From Agrocybe praecox (lineage: Eukaryota > Basidiomycota > Agaricomycetes > Agaricales > Agrocybaceae): a stretch of DNA of 64,000 nucleotides. The first letter of the stretch is position 1. Every line of letters begins with the position of its first letter. A program made the translations under genes and the position numbers. The notes under the pieces are model-generated. The model saw nothing but the letters and a program-made list of their open reading frames with translations. It had not been told where the DNA came from and searched no databases. Below are positions 62,938 through 64,000 of this stretch, piece after piece. The stretch covers positions 2,604,001-2,668,000 of the forward strand of contig OZ024847.1 in the NCBI GenBank assembly GCA_964017145.1. The letters run 5' to 3'.

Positions 62938-63001
62938 GACGCGACGCGTAACGGACGAAGCCGAATAAGTCGCGTGACCGTTCGGCGTTGAAGCGATCCA
63001 T
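62938..63001. promoter_or_regulatory. W block F: conserved GC-rich motif
   Basis: GACGCGACGCGTAACGG, ACGAAGCCGAATAAG, TCGCGTGACCGTTCGGCG, TTGAAGCGATCC; ACGCGT intact. Head-to-head with the u exon on the - strand. Confidence 0.6.
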
Positions 63002-64000
63002 TCCGTCCTCCGTGTTCGCTCTAGATTTCTCCACTCCACTCACCTCTTGCACCAGGGCACACATCCTTTTGAAGAAAACATGTCATTTTGATGACTCCAG
63101 AATTGGATATTTCTCGAGGATCAACGCATGACATGGCTGGCAGAGAATCAGCCGAGATATCGTTTTCATTGCCAATACTGCAGCCAGGTCTTATTTTCTG
63201 GAAACATACCTACTAGTGAGTCCATGTTTGCGTCTACTATTCTTTTCCGCGTCGTAAGTGTCTGCTTGTCTCTTCTCAGCTCCAATTTTAGCCAAGGATG
63301 CCGTACCGATTGAGGTTTACCCATGTCGGCCCCTCCATCGGACACTTTGAACTGTTGCCATCCTCTACGTTGAAGCTTAAAGATGTTCGAATCGTACAAC
63401 CTTGTTCTCTCGACCTGTACGTGACTTCTATCTTTCTTGATATGCGATCCAACATGTTTATACGTTTTTCCACAGTCCACTCCTCATTTCAACGAACGGG
63501 TACCGATGAATCAATGCGTTGGGTGTGGTGCCCTTCGAGTTTTGCCATCATTGTAAGAATTACTCGTTTTCAATGGATATATGCACTGGCCAGTTATCAT
63601 TGGCCCAGCTTACCTTACCTTCGTAGTTCGATCCATCCTTGAAAATTATCGCGGTGTAGGCTACGATGGATGTTTGGGGCTGAGCAAAAGAGGGCAAGAA
63701 CATCAAGGATTCGCGATACTTTTGTGAGTCTGAATCCACAACGTTAAACATGTTCCTAATCCATCCCTAGAGCGTACACGGACATCTATACTCTAACCAT
63801 CTTCGAGCGAAGTCGTTGAGTAATTTAAGGGGTTAAAGGGTATAGTTTGTGGTAAATCGGGAATTCAGGATGCCTATGTCGTGTTGGTAAGTTTAAATTT
63901 GTATTCCTGTGCCCTACATCGTAGGTTAACGTTTTCAGCTTCAGTAAGGAGGTCGTACACACCTGCCCACATTGCCGCCATTATACATACACAGCTGGTC
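63002..64000 (+). repeat. W copy F (cut by window end)
   Basis: First segment WQRISRD before GTGAGT (63215); RFTHVGPSIGHFELLPSS near 63310; the last visible exon starts ASVRRSYTPAHIAAIIHTQ after a TTTTCAG acceptor at about 63938. Continues beyond the window. Confidence 0.45.

Noticed and set aside
1..64000. tRNA, rRNA or CRISPR features
   Set aside because: No cloverleaf with a standard T-arm sequence was recognised by eye, no rRNA-like segment, and no regularly spaced short direct repeats; a CRISPR array is not expected in a fungal genome.

Overview
The window looks like a gene-poor stretch of a basidiomycete nuclear chromosome, most likely an Agaricomycete. The evidence is many 48-65 bp GT-AG introns cutting genes into short exons, a basidiomycete-style F-box/LRR protein, a 12-exon cytochrome P450 with the usual PPGP / ExxR / PERF / heme-Cys landmarks, a Tnp2-type transposase, and a family of very large TPR proteins starting with MADPLSIT. 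All identifications rest on reading the sequence and on family knowledge; no database search was run.

Layout. 1-506: 3' end of an unrecognised + strand gene. 507-5000: no confident gene, with a frameshifted F-box-like remnant near 3145-3475. 4990-5312: a dense cluster of hairpins and one large palindrome. 5377-6608: an intact 8-exon RING-finger/coiled-coil gene. 7071-8388: a non-autonomous hAT-like element with an 8-bp target duplication, sitting in the 3' end of a Tnp2-like transposase gene on the - strand (8386-12099). 12717-16069: a 3.35-kb fold-back element. 16931-18927: an intact F-box/LRR gene. 19557-20500: a decayed gene. 21375-22140: a truncated alpha/beta-hydrolase pseudogene.

From about 22.15 kb to the end the window is an array of repeated units. 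A complete unit has (i) a + strand multi-exon gene of unknown family, here called W, preceded by a conserved ~65-bp GC-rich motif containing ACGCGT; (ii) convergent with it, a ~3.5-kb - strand gene for a ~1,120-residue TPR protein with a helical N-terminal domain; (iii) a conserved ~1-kb region upstream of the TPR gene; and (iv) a small - strand conserved exon (u) next to the following W promoter motif. There are four TPR copies (25524-29018, 33156-36694, 49416-52926, 58037-61610) and six W copies. TPR copy 1 is a pseudogene, copies 2 and 4 look intact, and copy 3 has a frameshifted tail. Two W copies lack the convergent TPR gene: one is followed by an intact P450 (40469-42657), the other by two - strand paralogs (X1 46175-46745 and X2 47364-48180), of which X2 ends in an AT-hook-like tail.

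Working view (inference): the right two thirds is a recent, birth-and-death tandem expansion of a two-gene convergent cassette. The TPR proteins resemble fungal STAND/NLR-related proteins that lack an obvious nucleotide-binding domain, so a role in intracellular recognition or non-self response is possible but unproven. The left third is a transposon graveyard in which three nested or adjacent elements can be delimited by target duplications or inverted repeats.
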